NCBI GenBank assembly: GCA_046049675.1
Contig: JBJORA010000106.1
Location: forward strand, 14,718-78,717
From: CAIXQW01 sp046049675
GTDB taxonomy: Bacteria > Bacteroidota > Bacteroidia > Chitinophagales > Chitinophagaceae
DNA: 64,000 nt
Reading direction: 5' to 3'
Shown: in pieces, positions 18,101 to 26,909 of the stretch
How the letters are laid out: every line of letters begins with the position of its first letter
How positions within the stretch are numbered: position 1 is the first letter of the stretch
Made by a program: the position numbers and the translations under genes
Notes under the pieces: model-generated
The model's database searches: none
Told to the model about the DNA's origin: nothing
Seen by the model: only the letters and a program-made list of their open reading frames with translations

Positions 18101-20054
18101 AGACTACTACTGTAGGATAAGCATTACATTCTACTTCAGGCGCTATAGTATCTATGGCAGTTACAACTGCGGTGCATGATGCACTATTGCCCGCTGCATC
18201 TGTAGCAGTAAGCACAGCATTAATGGTGGTATTGTTACAGTCAAGTGTATTTGGTGAAACTGATAATGTAAATGTGTTACAATCGTCTGTGGTACCATCG
18301 TCTATATCGGAAGCAGCAATTGCGGCTTCACCATGGTGATCAAGAAAAACTGTGATTGACTTACATAATACTGTAGGTGGCGTGACATCTGCTGATGCTG
18401 CAACATTAAAAATTGCGGAACCTGTACATCCACTTGCATCAGCAACTACAACAGTGTAAGCGCCAGGAGCAAGATTAGTAAAGTTGCCATTACTTTGACC
18501 AGTTCCACCATTAAGACTGTAAGATAAAGGTGCAGCAGCAGAAGCGCCTATCGACGATATTGCACCATTGCTTACGCCACAAGTTGCGTTTTGCGTAGTA
18601 CCTGAAACTACTACACCTGAACCACCGCCAACAGTTACCGTTGTTACGTCTACACAACTATTACCATCAACTATAGTAACGGTATAAACACCAGAATAGA
18701 TATTATTGATTGTAGCAGTATTGCCAATGTAATTATTTGGTCCTGCCCAACTATAAGAATACGGTGGAACGCCACCACTAAAGCTGGCCGAGGCAGAACC
18801 ATTGGCTACACCACAATCTGCAGGACTACTTGTCGTAGCCGATGAAACGTTGCAGGTAGCTGGAACTGTAATAATAAAAGATTCTGTTGTAACAACAGGT
18901 GTAGGACAATCATTAGCAGTTACTGTAACTGCATACGAATTACCAAAATTGGCAAGCGTAGGTGTAAAGCAAAAATTAGCATTAATAAATCCAGGACCGC
19001 TGCTTGTAATTGTAAGCGTTGCAGGAGGATAGATGCCGGATACAACGTTCAATGTTAAGTTGTCAAAATTTGCATCTGTAATTGTGATTGGTACACATAC
19101 GGTAGTGCCGATTGGTGTAACTTGATTGGCAATTGGCGCAATTACTGGAGCTACATTTGAGCCGCATGACATGGTGCCAACTTCAAAGTCGCGATAGATT
19201 TCCGAGATTTTTACGCCGGCGCGATATTCTTCTGCACGAATTGTAACAACATTACGCTGTCCTGCAATTGTTGGTGTAAAGGTTAAAACACCAGTGGCAG
19301 GATCTAAGTTAAAGCCAGTAGAAGAACTAAATGGATTGGTGCCACTTATGCCAGCGTTATACGTAACCGCTACAGGAGTGGCTATGTTTCCACGACGAGC
19401 ACCTACTAATGAATATACAATTGCATCGCCATCAGGATCAAACCCATTAAGCGCTACTGTGCCTAGTTGGTTTGTACAAAAGCGGCTTGCGGGTGGGCTC
19501 AAAAATCTAATGGAACTATTGTTAAGTACACCGTTGTGGTTTAAAGTTGTAGAGATATACATTTCTTGACTTCCTGGGTTAACGAGATTTGATACTGCAT
19601 TTGAACGACAACAAACTGAGTAACCTAGAATATAATTGTTTGGTGCAGCTGGTAGTGTAAAATTACCCTCATAGACATGCTCTTCTATGCCTGGCACTGT
19701 ACCACCTATAGTGCAGTTACTCACTTGGCCAGGACACAAAAGTGACTTATTAGTCACAGATGTGCGTGTTAAGTTGATATTGGCATTGTAAACAACAGGA
19801 TTAGGTGCATTCCTGATGTTAATTGCAGCTGTTGTACCTAAAGAAACACCGCCGCAATCGCGGAATAATACAAGGCGTGCAGAATAGGTATTTCCTGAAA
19901 CAAAAGTGTAGTTAATTTCTCCACCAAGAATATGCGTGGCGAATGCAGAATTACTACAAAAACTTAGCAGCAGTATTGCTATAAAGCTTAATAATTTGAA
20001 GTGTTGCGTACACAGAACGGTACTGCCTCTTAGCAGTGCAATTGTTTTTTTCAT
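15123..20054 (-). CDS. Giant secreted HYR-repeat protein with T9SS type A sorting domain
   Basis: 1643 residues. The N terminus has a signal ending in SAFA, then the THILGGEINYTF motif seen in many Bacteroidetes surface proteins. A cadherin/PKD-like region follows (to about 500), then HYR-type beta domains. Eight near-identical 75-residue repeats lie between about residues 720 and 1320 (each with TATDNCSG and YDDGNGN). One more HYR unit, a PKD-like unit and the C-terminal T9SS signal follow (VYPNPSASMFKLSIQS to the end). The protein should cross the inner membrane by Sec and the outer membrane by T9SS, then act at the surface, probably in adhesion. It is monocistronic and the largest gene in the window. 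Confidence 0.88.
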   Translation of the reverse strand: MKKTIALLRGSTVLCTQHFKLLSFIAILLLSFCSNSAFATHILGGEINYTFVSGNTYSARLVLFRDCGGVSLGTTAAINIRNAPNPVVYNANINLTRTSVTNKSLLCPGQVSNCTIGGTVPGIEEHVYEGNFTLPAAPNNYILGYSVCCRSNAVSNLVNPGSQEMYISTTLNHNGVLNNSSIRFLSPPASRFCTNQLGTVALNGFDPDGDAIVYSLVGARRGNIATPVAVTYNAGISGTNPFSSSTGFNLDPATGVLTFTPTIAGQRNVVTIRAEEYRAGVKISEIYRDFEVGTMSCGSNVAPVIAPIANQVTPIGTTVCVPITITDANFDNLTLNVVSGIYPPATLTITSSGPGFINANFCFTPTLANFGNSYAVTVTANDCPTPVVTTESFIITVPATCNVSSATTSSPADCGVANGSASASFSGGVPPYSYSWAGPNNYIGNTATINNIYSGVYTVTIVDGNSCVDVTTVTVGGGSGVVVSGTTQNATCGVSNGAISSIGASAAAPLSYSLNGGTGQSNGNFTNLAPGAYTVVVADASGCTGSAIFNVAASADVTPPTVLCKSITVFLDHHGEAAIAASDIDDGTTDDCNTFTLSVSPNTLDCNNTTINAVLTATDAAGNSASCTAVVTAIDTIAPEVECNAYPTVVVLDIVGSGSISIADVLDHVHEGCSYTTSLSNSTFDCNNVGINNVTVFATDNSGNTGSCSAIVEVVDNLAPIPNIGYLPPLLAECSIQAGTPTAFDNCIGTLGGLTTGPTYFDTEGTYLIVWTYSDPFGNITYQPQNVVIDDVSPPVADIRDLPVITVECSATLTAPTATDNCVGSIIGTTTDPTSYSAQGTYTITWSYDDGNGNITTQTQTVVVDDVTAPVADVASLPTSTGECSASVTAPTATDNCSGAIIGTTTDPTTYAAQGTYVVTWTYDDGNGNISTQQQTVIIDDATAPVGDVASLPTITSECSASVTAPTATDNCSGAITGTTTDPTTYAAQGTYVVTWTYDDGNGNISTQQQTVIIDDATAPAADVANLANVTGECSATVSAPTATDNCSGAITGTTTDPTSYTAQGTYVVNWTYDDGNGNTTTQQQTVIVDDATAPVADVANLPNVTGECSATVSAPTATDNCSGAITGTTTDPTTYAAQGTYVVTWTYDDGNGNISTQQQTVIVDDATAPVADVANLPNVTGECSATVSAPTATDNCSGLITGTTTDPTSYTAQGTYVVNWTYDDGNGNTSTQAQTVIVDDVTAPVTNVASLATITGECSATVTPPNSKDNCAGVVTATTTDPTTYTAQGTYVVTWTYDDGNGNSVSQQQTVIVQDVTPPTANCKNITVNLFGGAASISASDVNNLSSDNCGIASMSVQPNTFTCANAGANTVTLTLVDIAGNTSTCTSTVTVNDAVTCSISVTPSNTTFTGGVPTNIYLGYGPQSATINANASGSGNTYSWSPSTYLSSATSASPVFTPTQQGLYTYTVTVTNAYGCTNACTVTFCVRDIRVPGNGNAKKVYVCHVPPGNPNNPQTLSISTNAVPTHIGFHAGDVLGACGQTCGSNKMEDIVDVVDLSEDALKVQVYPNPSASMFKLSIQSLSETPASVAVYDNTGRKVYEIASADTFVEYSFGSDLAAGLYNVVVAQDGIIKTTRLVKEQR
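16101..17900 (-). repeat. Eight 225-bp in-frame tandem repeats encoding HYR-like domains
   Basis: The repeat period is 225 bp (75 codons), for example between matching blocks near 17005 and 17230. Units 1, 2 and 8 are more diverged. Units 3-7 are very close, and two subtypes are mixed (PTTYAAQ/VTWTY versus PTSYTAQ/VNWTY), with units 5 and 7 sharing one type and 3, 4 and 6 the other. This points to recent duplication or gene conversion of one- and two-unit blocks. Confidence 0.85.
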
Positions 20055-20346
20055 GATTGGTTATGGTTTTTGTTTAGATGGGCAAGATAGGTGCTGTTTC
20101 AAATAAGCGCTAGAAAATGCGGTGAAATCAACTATTAAGTTATTGATAATCAACACGATAACCAACACAAGTTGCATTAAAGCCCTTATTGCAACAAAAT
20201 GCAAAACTCAAACCATTGCAGCAGCGTACCGCTTTAATATTGGCGATTGTACAATTACGCTATCTATACTACTTGAGTATTTAGTAAAAAAGATATGAAT
20301 GAAAACTACAAGAAAATATTTCTGCTACTGCTGCAATTTTCAAATA
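20055..20346. other. Intergenic region, no gene seen
   Basis: 292 bp upstream of the giant HYR gene. Stop codons are frequent in all frames. A TATCTTGC-like element lies about 40 nt before the start of the HYR gene. No inverted repeat or RNA was recognised. Confidence 0.4.
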
Positions 20347-21105
20347 CTATTTGGGTAAATCGATACCAAGTACTTCAAATTTGTAAACTGTTGGGATACC
20401 CTCGTAACCACGGTTTTCATAACAATAAAGTAAAGCTACCTTTTTTGTGAAAGGATTTTGAATATAATAGTCAAGCCTGCAAGATAAGGTTCCACCAAAC
20501 GGAATCTGCTTACCGCTCATGTCGTCGTCTACTAGATAGGTATGTTTTTGCGTTGCGACAGTTTTTGGTGCTTTGCCTTTACGTGTTGCAATAATCTTTA
20601 CGTCGTCTATTACATCTATCCATTGCTCAATGTGTAAGGTATCTACTTGCACCTTAAAGTTGTAAGTAGCAGTTGGCATTTTTAGTGGCAATGCATTCAA
20701 CTTCAAATTTCTACTTTGCTGAATACCGTGTTGACTAAGCGCTGCAGCAAATTGTTTGTAATTCAATTCCCACTGTTTTGCTAAGCAGTCAGTGCTGTCG
20801 CCCATTGGGCCTTCGTATTTCCATTGCCAAACAATTTTATTTGCTCGCAGGTCCTTTATATGCATTTCCAAGAAGTAGCAACCACAAGCTTCATCGGCAG
20901 GTTCAACTAAATAGGCTACTTTATCATCTTTACTAAAGCCAATCAATAACAACTCATCGCGCAATGATTGCCTTTGTTGAAAAAGACTATCGTGCATAAT
21001 TGGTGATGTATAGGATAGGCGATTTGGCATTTGATACTTCGTTTGTTGTGCAAATGCCGAAACAAAAAATAGCTGAAAAATGACAACAAGTGTGTGTGCT
21101 TTCAT
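20347..21105 (-). CDS. Exported protein of unknown function
   Basis: 252 residues. A signal peptide (MKAHTLVVIFQLFFVSAFAQ) is followed by mixed alpha/beta sequence with four cysteines (EACGCYFLE, STDCLAKQW, LSCRLDYY), so disulfides are possible. I do not recognise a family. The text SFSKDD-like start of the mature part and the beta-rich second half (KVQVDTLHIEQWIDVIDDVK, GGTLSCRLDYYIQNPF) suggest a periplasmic or surface beta protein. A TACTTTTG box lies about 30 nt before the ATG. It is monocistronic; 130 bp separate it from the M48 gene upstream. Confidence 0.75.
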   Translation of the reverse strand: MKAHTLVVIFQLFFVSAFAQQTKYQMPNRLSYTSPIMHDSLFQQRQSLRDELLLIGFSKDDKVAYLVEPADEACGCYFLEMHIKDLRANKIVWQWKYEGPMGDSTDCLAKQWELNYKQFAAALSQHGIQQSRNLKLNALPLKMPTATYNFKVQVDTLHIEQWIDVIDDVKIIATRKGKAPKTVATQKHTYLVDDDMSGKQIPFGGTLSCRLDYYIQNPFTKKVALLYCYENRGYEGIPTVYKFEVLGIDLPK

Positions 21106-21235
21106 AGTGGAAATTAATACGCAGTACTATTGCTCAAAAGTAAGCTAGTTTGAAGAGATTTTGAATTTATCTGCGATGAAGGCTGACTTCTGTCTACAGC
21201 AGCTATTTATAGGTCGCGTTTCTAATTGCCCTACT

Positions 21236-23290
21236 TTAATCTTGCAGCAAATCAGCCTGGTAGTCCAGCAATGCTTTCTTAGCAAGAAAATGCTTCCGAG
21301 GTAGTAAATAAGCATAGCTGTCCAGAGCGCCATAAAGCATCTTTAGATTTTCTTCAAAATATACAGTTCCCGTAAAATACTCCCACGTGTTATTGGCATA
21401 CTTGCGCATATTCTCGCGCATCTCTTGTGGAATTTCTGCAGTTAAAGTTTCGTCTTGCAATAGCTCACGCATTACTTTTTGTATATTCTCCTCTATAGGC
21501 TTAATGCGTTTGAAATTATGTACAATTTCATCACTTGGTGTAGTAACACTTACAAAATGTAGCGCATTAGACAAGTCTATGTAATATTGGTACTTAGCAT
21601 CTATGCTTTTGGTAATGTCGGCAAGCGTGTTCAAAAAGTTGCTTAGTTGTGGTGATTTGTGCTGCCGCTTTTCTGCTTCAAGGAAATAACAATAAATATG
21701 CTTATCATTTTGTGCTATCTTATCATTGACATCTTCTAGCGTTGCCGAAAGCTCTTGCGCAAGTGAAGCAGCATCACGACGACGGTACTTTACGCCATCG
21801 TAATCAAAGCTTTTAGTCGGATAGGTTTTATTGGCAATGCCATTTAATACTGCTATATCATTTTCAAGTGCAACTGCAGAATAAACCCAATCAACTTTTT
21901 CGTCGCTATATAATTGCTCGATAGTATTTGAAGTACTAGAGGCTTTTAAGTCTTCAGCATTAATTTCAACTGGATTTTTGTTATCGTAATAACCATTGAA
22001 GACTTTCGGGAAGGAACTAGCAGCAATCTCTTCTATATACTTTTCTCGAAATTTGTCTTGTGACAAAAACTGGACGTCGCCAGAATAAACCACGGGTTCA
22101 AAAATTTTCTGAGTAAGTTGTTGTTGTGTGGCTGTGATATCTGCAAATACATCATTTGCCAACTCGATGGTAGTTGCACTGTGCTCATAGCCAGTAGCTG
22201 CAAGCCTTGCAATACGGTCGTTGGTGCTAGGATGGGATGCCCACTGGTTAGTAATAACGAGCTTTGACTTGTCATATTTGCTTTGTTCCTCAATTGCAAC
22301 ATGGGGCAACCCATTGATATACTCAAGCTTGTTCTCTTGCGCTAGTAAATCTATTGCTGTCTTATGATCGCTATAGAAATTAGAAGTTACAAGATTATCA
22401 GAAATTTTTCTATTATAAAAACCTAATACGCTGTTGTAGGCTGCCTCTGCAAGGCCGAGACGCAATAGAGATGTTGAAAGAGGCTTGTATCCTGTAACGC
22501 TAGCAGCAATTTCGTCGGCATGGAATTCCATTTCGCGAGATAAGGCAAAATAACTTTTGTTGACTATCTCGTATAGTTTTGCAAGCAACCATTGTATACC
22601 CTGTATAATTTTAATTGCAATTGCAACAAAAAAAGCAAAGAAGCCACTAAGGTTGGCCCAGCGTTGCATAATATCGTTATAATCATTATTATCATAAAGA
22701 ATATTGTGAATGACTTGGTTGACATTGTATACATAACTACCGAGCTTCATTGAGCTTTGTGCAAAATGCCCAAATTCGTGTGCAAGAATAGCGCGCAACT
22801 CATCCTTGCTAATAGAATTAACAAGACCCATACCGACAATCAAGTTTTTCTTAACTGGGAAAAACATACTCCAAAAATTTGAATCATAAAAGACGGCAGC
22901 ATTTACATCTGCAGACAAATAGACCTTTTTTGGAAATTTTGTTCCAACCTGTGCTACAATGTCTTGTAGCATTGCAAAGAGTTCCGGCTCTTGTGACGCT
23001 GTAACCTCAATGAGATGCGACTGATCTTGCTTATTTGACTTAAACATAAACTTAAGCAAGAAGATCAGTATAAGTACCCCCATACCAGCAAGACCAAGAC
23101 CTAATCCAATTGTCAAAGCGTTTGGTGTACGTGTAATGATAATAAAGCCTGCAAAAACACACATCGCTGTAAGTGCTAATGTTAGCGCTAATACTATTAA
23201 ATAACAGAGTACAAAAAAGATAATTGCTACAATAGACTTTGTTGCTTGAGCTTTGAATGATTGAGAAACCTGAACACCCTGTTGTGACAT
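21236..23290 (-). CDS. M48 family zinc metallopeptidase, membrane-bound
   Basis: 684 residues. Two membrane helices (about 20-50 and 62-84) precede the peptidase domain. The zinc motif HEFGH is at 171-175 in AILAHEFGHFAQ. A third ligand is expected in SREMEFHADEIAASVTG (about 250), and a further membrane segment lies near 213-235 (FFAFFVAIAIKIIQGI). M48 members include HtpX and Ste24 and degrade or process membrane proteins. The last 300 residues are an alpha-helical extension not found in HtpX. The fold of the catalytic core is clear; the substrate is unknown. It is preceded by 193 bp of non-coding DNA. Confidence 0.88.
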   Translation of the reverse strand: MSQQGVQVSQSFKAQATKSIVAIIFFVLCYLIVLALTLALTAMCVFAGFIIITRTPNALTIGLGLGLAGMGVLILIFLLKFMFKSNKQDQSHLIEVTASQEPELFAMLQDIVAQVGTKFPKKVYLSADVNAAVFYDSNFWSMFFPVKKNLIVGMGLVNSISKDELRAILAHEFGHFAQSSMKLGSYVYNVNQVIHNILYDNNDYNDIMQRWANLSGFFAFFVAIAIKIIQGIQWLLAKLYEIVNKSYFALSREMEFHADEIAASVTGYKPLSTSLLRLGLAEAAYNSVLGFYNRKISDNLVTSNFYSDHKTAIDLLAQENKLEYINGLPHVAIEEQSKYDKSKLVITNQWASHPSTNDRIARLAATGYEHSATTIELANDVFADITATQQQLTQKIFEPVVYSGDVQFLSQDKFREKYIEEIAASSFPKVFNGYYDNKNPVEINAEDLKASSTSNTIEQLYSDEKVDWVYSAVALENDIAVLNGIANKTYPTKSFDYDGVKYRRRDAASLAQELSATLEDVNDKIAQNDKHIYCYFLEAEKRQHKSPQLSNFLNTLADITKSIDAKYQYYIDLSNALHFVSVTTPSDEIVHNFKRIKPIEENIQKVMRELLQDETLTAEIPQEMRENMRKYANNTWEYFTGTVYFEENLKMLYGALDSYAYLLPRKHFLAKKALLDYQADLLQD

Positions 23291-23483
23291 GCTATAAATA
23301 CTAATTTCGTGTGGTGATTATACTAGCACTATAGCACTAAGAAAACTAATACGATTTAATAACTAGAAGCGAAAAGTATTCGAGTGATATATACTAATGA
23401 CATTTCAAAAATAGAGAAGTTTTATAAAAAAATGCCCATCAAAGTAATTTATCACAAAATTTGTAATCTATAAGGCTCATTAG

Positions 23484-24116
23484 CTATTTGATAAATTGCA
23501 TACACTCAAAAAGTCGCTCTAGTACTCGTGTTTGCTGTGGCTCCAGTCCACTGTTAAATGAAAGAATAACTTTGTGATTTTGCGCTACGATTACCAAATC
23601 GTCCTGCTTTTCTAACTCAGTCATTAGTCGAAGGTTGAGGAACTTGGTAAGCGACTCCTTTTCACTTGTGATTATCTTATACTTTTCATTGAAGTCAATG
23701 GCATTGCCAATTTCCACATCTTTAATCCAAAAGCGCTTAAGCATTTTGTCAACGCGTGTTTCTAAACTAATTACAGTGCTTCCAAGATCTAAAGTCGTCT
23801 CGCAAATACCGCAAACCAAAAATTCGTAGTCTCGTTCAGCTGTATGGCCTCCCTTGCCGGTATCGTCAAAGGATTTATCTAGCAGCAACTGTGCAACCAA
23901 GAAGCTAGAGCCATTTCTATTTAGCCTAAATAGGTTTTGAATGCTGAGCTCGTGGCTAGGATTAAGGTTGACTCTAGTAATTATTGACTGTAACACATAG
24001 TCATTCACTACAGGATCAAGTTCTAGGCTAATGCTTGACTTTGCATAAAATGCATTGAACGATTTTAGTAACAATGCTTCATCGTCTATGTCGTAGGCAA
24101 ATAAATTGAGATTCAT
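23484..24116 (-). CDS. Hypothetical protein
   Basis: 210 residues with no signal peptide and no membrane segment. I recognise no family with confidence. The second half (NAIDFNEKYKIITSEKESLT, KFLNLRLMTELEKQ, LVIVAQNHKVILSF) weakly recalls DUF3137-type proteins, in which a phrase of the kind F-x-x-x-Y-x-V/I-x-S precedes a helix. It lies 42 bp downstream of the membrane protein gene and 193 bp upstream of the M48 gene, so it could be the tail of the operon above. Soluble and cytoplasmic by composition. Confidence 0.65.
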   Translation of the reverse strand: MNLNLFAYDIDDEALLLKSFNAFYAKSSISLELDPVVNDYVLQSIITRVNLNPSHELSIQNLFRLNRNGSSFLVAQLLLDKSFDDTGKGGHTAERDYEFLVCGICETTLDLGSTVISLETRVDKMLKRFWIKDVEIGNAIDFNEKYKIITSEKESLTKFLNLRLMTELEKQDDLVIVAQNHKVILSFNSGLEPQQTRVLERLFECMQFIK

Positions 24117-24158
24117 TCTGCGCTACAATATTAGGTCAAATGCAATAAAGCAGAACAA

Positions 24159-24929
24159 CTACAATACAAATGGTCTGCCCAAAAGCGCTTGTACTAATGT
24201 GCCGATTACAAATACACATACAAGTGCCGCAAATATCTTTACTGCTAAAATAGCTTTGGCCATGTCCATGTATTTAGTAGCACCAAATGCAAACACAGGA
24301 ATAATCTGCAAACTATGTATACCAAAAAAATGCGCAACACGCAGGTCGCCAAAAAGCCTGCTCCAATTTAGAAAAGGCAAACCAACACTTCCATCCGTCG
24401 CACCGACGGTGTGCCCGGACAAACTGCTGACATAACCACCAAACAAACTAAAAACGACAAACATTACGAGGCCATATTTAATGGCAAGTACCATAGCTGG
24501 ATTAAGCGTGTACGACTCTTGTTTATAAAACATGTACGTCATATAGGCTGTCCACAAGGTAAGTGCAAGAATAAATATACCCATCAATGTAAACAGCACT
24601 ATACCATACATATCGCTACGATTAAAATGTGAAAGCTGGCCTCTAAAGGCTTGCGAAGAAATAGCCCATTGTTCAAAACACATTGCAACTACTGCTACCC
24701 TCGTGTAAATCTGTACAGCCCTTAGATTAGTAAAGTACTGAAGTAGAATTGACATGGTCCAACTATAAATCCAGATACTAAGCGCAAACTTCATAGGCTT
24801 ATACATGGCGTTGATGCCTAAAACAAGCCTATCGGTAAAGCAAGCATATATTGCAAGTGCCACAAATAGTAGCAAGTGCACCGTACCAAGCCAAAACATG
24901 GTCCTATTCTGAAAGAGTTTTTTCATCAT
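24159..24929 (-). CDS. Multi-pass inner-membrane protein
   Basis: 256 residues with about seven membrane helices (for example LGTVHLLLFVALAIYACF, LFTLMGIFILALTLWTAYMT, LAIKYGLVMFVVFSLFGGYV). Charged motifs FRGQLSHFNRSD and FFGIHSLQIIPVFAF resemble a conserved Bacteroidetes membrane family without assigned function. The ATG at 24929 starts 7 nt after the stop of the preceding gene; a longer frame up to 24992 would overlap that gene and adds non-membrane sequence. It is the fourth gene of a leftward operon with three outer-membrane-type proteins. Confidence 0.78.
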   Translation of the reverse strand: MMKKLFQNRTMFWLGTVHLLLFVALAIYACFTDRLVLGINAMYKPMKFALSIWIYSWTMSILLQYFTNLRAVQIYTRVAVVAMCFEQWAISSQAFRGQLSHFNRSDMYGIVLFTLMGIFILALTLWTAYMTYMFYKQESYTLNPAMVLAIKYGLVMFVVFSLFGGYVSSLSGHTVGATDGSVGLPFLNWSRLFGDLRVAHFFGIHSLQIIPVFAFGATKYMDMAKAILAVKIFAALVCVFVIGTLVQALLGRPFVL

Positions 24930-24936
24930 TCGCTTG

Positions 24937-25569
24937 CTAAAATTTAATGCCCACCATGATGCCAAGGTTTGCATTCCTGAAGTTTTTGTCACCGATACCT
25001 GTTACCTCGCCAGTTCTACTATTTGTTTCGTACTCTAAACCAATAGTCCATAAAGGTTTTGCCTTTGCAAGTGCAAAGTCGTAACCCACACCTAGTGCAA
25101 TGCCGCTACCAATCGCAAACTGATGATCATAGAATTGAGTAAGGCTGTTTCTATACTTTTGCGTAAACTGACTCACAAAAAAATAGTCTGCTTGCACATA
25201 AACGCCTTTTCGTGCATTTCTATCAAACGGAAAATACTTTGTTGCAATTGCTGCTCCCCAGTAGTTAAAGAACATTTCCTGCGAACTATCTCCTCGTGCG
25301 GGACCGGCACCTAGCGATTTATATTTAATACCCAAAGCAAGATAATTGATCTTTTGAAATTTGCGAAAAGCGGCCAAGGATGCAAGTCCTCCACCAGAGC
25401 TGGTAAAATTGCCAGCATTGTATCGTTCTTTAAGGCCTTTGCCAAATATGGTATTACCGTAGCCAGCTCTAAATTCTGCTGTTGTATGCGAAACATTCTG
25501 TGGCTTGGTTTGTGCGTGCAAGGCCAGCTCAGCAAGTAAGCATAGTACGCAAATAATGATGTGTTTCAT
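24937..25569 (-). CDS. Outer-membrane beta-barrel-type protein (operon gene 3)
   Basis: 210 residues. A signal peptide (MKHIIICVLCLLAELALHAQ) is followed by alternating beta strands rich in glycine and aromatics (EFRAGYGNTIFGKG, NYLALGIKYKSLG, FAIGSGIALGVGYDF), with the protein ending in GIMVGIKF. A C-terminal phenylalanine and amphipathic strands are typical of outer-membrane barrels. Function unknown. It starts 8 nt after the preceding gene and ends 7 nt before the next, so the operon structure is tight. Confidence 0.78.
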   Translation of the reverse strand: MKHIIICVLCLLAELALHAQTKPQNVSHTTAEFRAGYGNTIFGKGLKERYNAGNFTSSGGGLASLAAFRKFQKINYLALGIKYKSLGAGPARGDSSQEMFFNYWGAAIATKYFPFDRNARKGVYVQADYFFVSQFTQKYRNSLTQFYDHQFAIGSGIALGVGYDFALAKAKPLWTIGLEYETNSRTGEVTGIGDKNFRNANLGIMVGIKF

Positions 25570-25577
25570 CTATCAAA

Positions 25578-26231
25578 TTATTTACCGCCAAAAGTGTATC
25601 CTATGGCTATGTTAAAGATAAGCGGTGTATTAGCAATGCCAATATTAGGTGCCTTAACTTGCTCTGATTTATTTGAAGATTTGTTGAAGTAAGTCATCTC
25701 ATCGTTGCTTAAGGTAGAACCCACATTTTGCCAATACCTGAAACTGCTGCTTGTCGTAATACCTTGTAGCACTTTACTATTGCTATTCTTAAAAGGCATG
25801 TAACGGTAGTAAGCACCTAGGCCAAGCGAAAAGGTCTTGAAGCTTCTAATCATCGTGGTGGCATTTTGTGCATCGCTAGCATCATAAAGCTCCCAACTAT
25901 GCAACTTAGGCTCAAAACGTAGATCAAAGAAAGAATTAAATCTATAGCCAATGCCAAAGCCTGTTGAATATGGCAAATGTATAGATAAGTTCTGCGCTTT
26001 GAAGTCGCCTGCTGTTGGTGGATCTAGCGAAAGACCGTGCGAATAGTCGAAGATGACACGCTTTGTTGTGTAGTTAACTTCTACATTAAAGCCTTTTAGC
26101 ATCGTTGGCTGTATGGTGCCAAATAGTAAACTAAATTTATTGCTGTATAAGCGATCTTTAGTTGTTTGTGTTTGCGCAAATGCAGTTGTAAACATACATA
26201 GTGCGATGATTGCTGATATTATCTTTTTCAT
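25578..26231 (-). CDS. Outer-membrane beta-barrel-type protein (operon gene 2)
   Basis: 217 residues. A signal peptide (MKKIISAIIALCMFTTAFAQ) precedes beta-strand sequence throughout (SLLFGTIQPTMLKGFNVEVN, HLPYSTGFGIGYRFNSFFDL, FSLGLGAYYRYMPF) and the end IFNIAIGYTFGGK. It is barrel-like but ends GGK, with no terminal aromatic residue. No family was recognised beyond porin-like. It lies 24 nt downstream of operon gene 1. The three proteins are similar in size and style but do not align closely. Confidence 0.75.
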   Translation of the reverse strand: MKKIISAIIALCMFTTAFAQTQTTKDRLYSNKFSLLFGTIQPTMLKGFNVEVNYTTKRVIFDYSHGLSLDPPTAGDFKAQNLSIHLPYSTGFGIGYRFNSFFDLRFEPKLHSWELYDASDAQNATTMIRSFKTFSLGLGAYYRYMPFKNSNSKVLQGITTSSSFRYWQNVGSTLSNDEMTYFNKSSNKSEQVKAPNIGIANTPLIFNIAIGYTFGGK

Positions 26232-26255
26232 TTCTTTTGATTTTACTTTTTTTGA

Positions 26256-26831
26256 TTAAAAATTTACGCCAACTAATAGGCCGCCTTGTATAAATGTATC
26301 TGGTTTGCCGCCGCGTGGACCGATATTGACTGTATTGTTGCCTCTTGCATTGCCTATCATGCCAAATTGCGGAATAGCATAGAGATTATACCTTGTATTG
26401 TTGGCGAACATGAACTTGTATCCTAGATTGCTTTCCCAAAACAAAGTTGCTGTTTCGTAGTCTTTGCCGTCGAAAAGATTTTTTGTACCCCAAGCATAAC
26501 CAGCGTTCAACTTAGCTTCTGCATTTAGGCCTTTCCAAAAATACTGGCGATAGCCACCCACAACCATGTACTCGTTGATTTTTTCTACAACATCGTGTTT
26601 TACGTTAGGTCTGATATACATGCCAAGAAGAATATCGCCCTTTACTTTTTTGTTTTTAAATGTTGCTGCCTTAGTAGCATTAATGCGCAGAATATTAACT
26701 GTGGGTAAAAAAGGCTGCACAAGTTCTGCCTCTAGCCCCCAAGTGCGGGCTGTAGATGTGGTGTTTTGCGAAAGGGCTACATTGCCTGCCAGCAGTAGTG
26801 GTAGCACTAACAACTTAATTGATTTTGTCAT
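26256..26831 (-). CDS. Outer-membrane beta-barrel-type protein (operon gene 1)
   Basis: 191 residues. A signal peptide (MTKSIKLLVLPLLLAGNVALSQ) precedes a strand-rich mature part (EAELVQPFLPTVNILRIN, KGDILLGMYIRP, YMVVGGYRQYFW, ESNLGYKF) and a terminal strand IQGGLLVGVNF ending in phenylalanine, a barrel-insertion signal. It begins 78 nt downstream of the Crp/Fnr-type regulator gene on the same strand. A box GAACCTTTG, one base off TAnnTTTG, occurs about 35 nt upstream. It is likely the head of a four-gene operon controlled by, or read through from, that regulator (inference). Confidence 0.77.
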   Translation of the reverse strand: MTKSIKLLVLPLLLAGNVALSQNTTSTARTWGLEAELVQPFLPTVNILRINATKAATFKNKKVKGDILLGMYIRPNVKHDVVEKINEYMVVGGYRQYFWKGLNAEAKLNAGYAWGTKNLFDGKDYETATLFWESNLGYKFMFANNTRYNLYAIPQFGMIGNARGNNTVNIGPRGGKPDTFIQGGLLVGVNF

Positions 26832-26909
26832 TTTACAGTGTGTTTTAATTGATTAACACTGCAAAGGTTCGTCAGCAAAAAAGCTTAAACGTTGACTTGA
26901 GTTATCAAA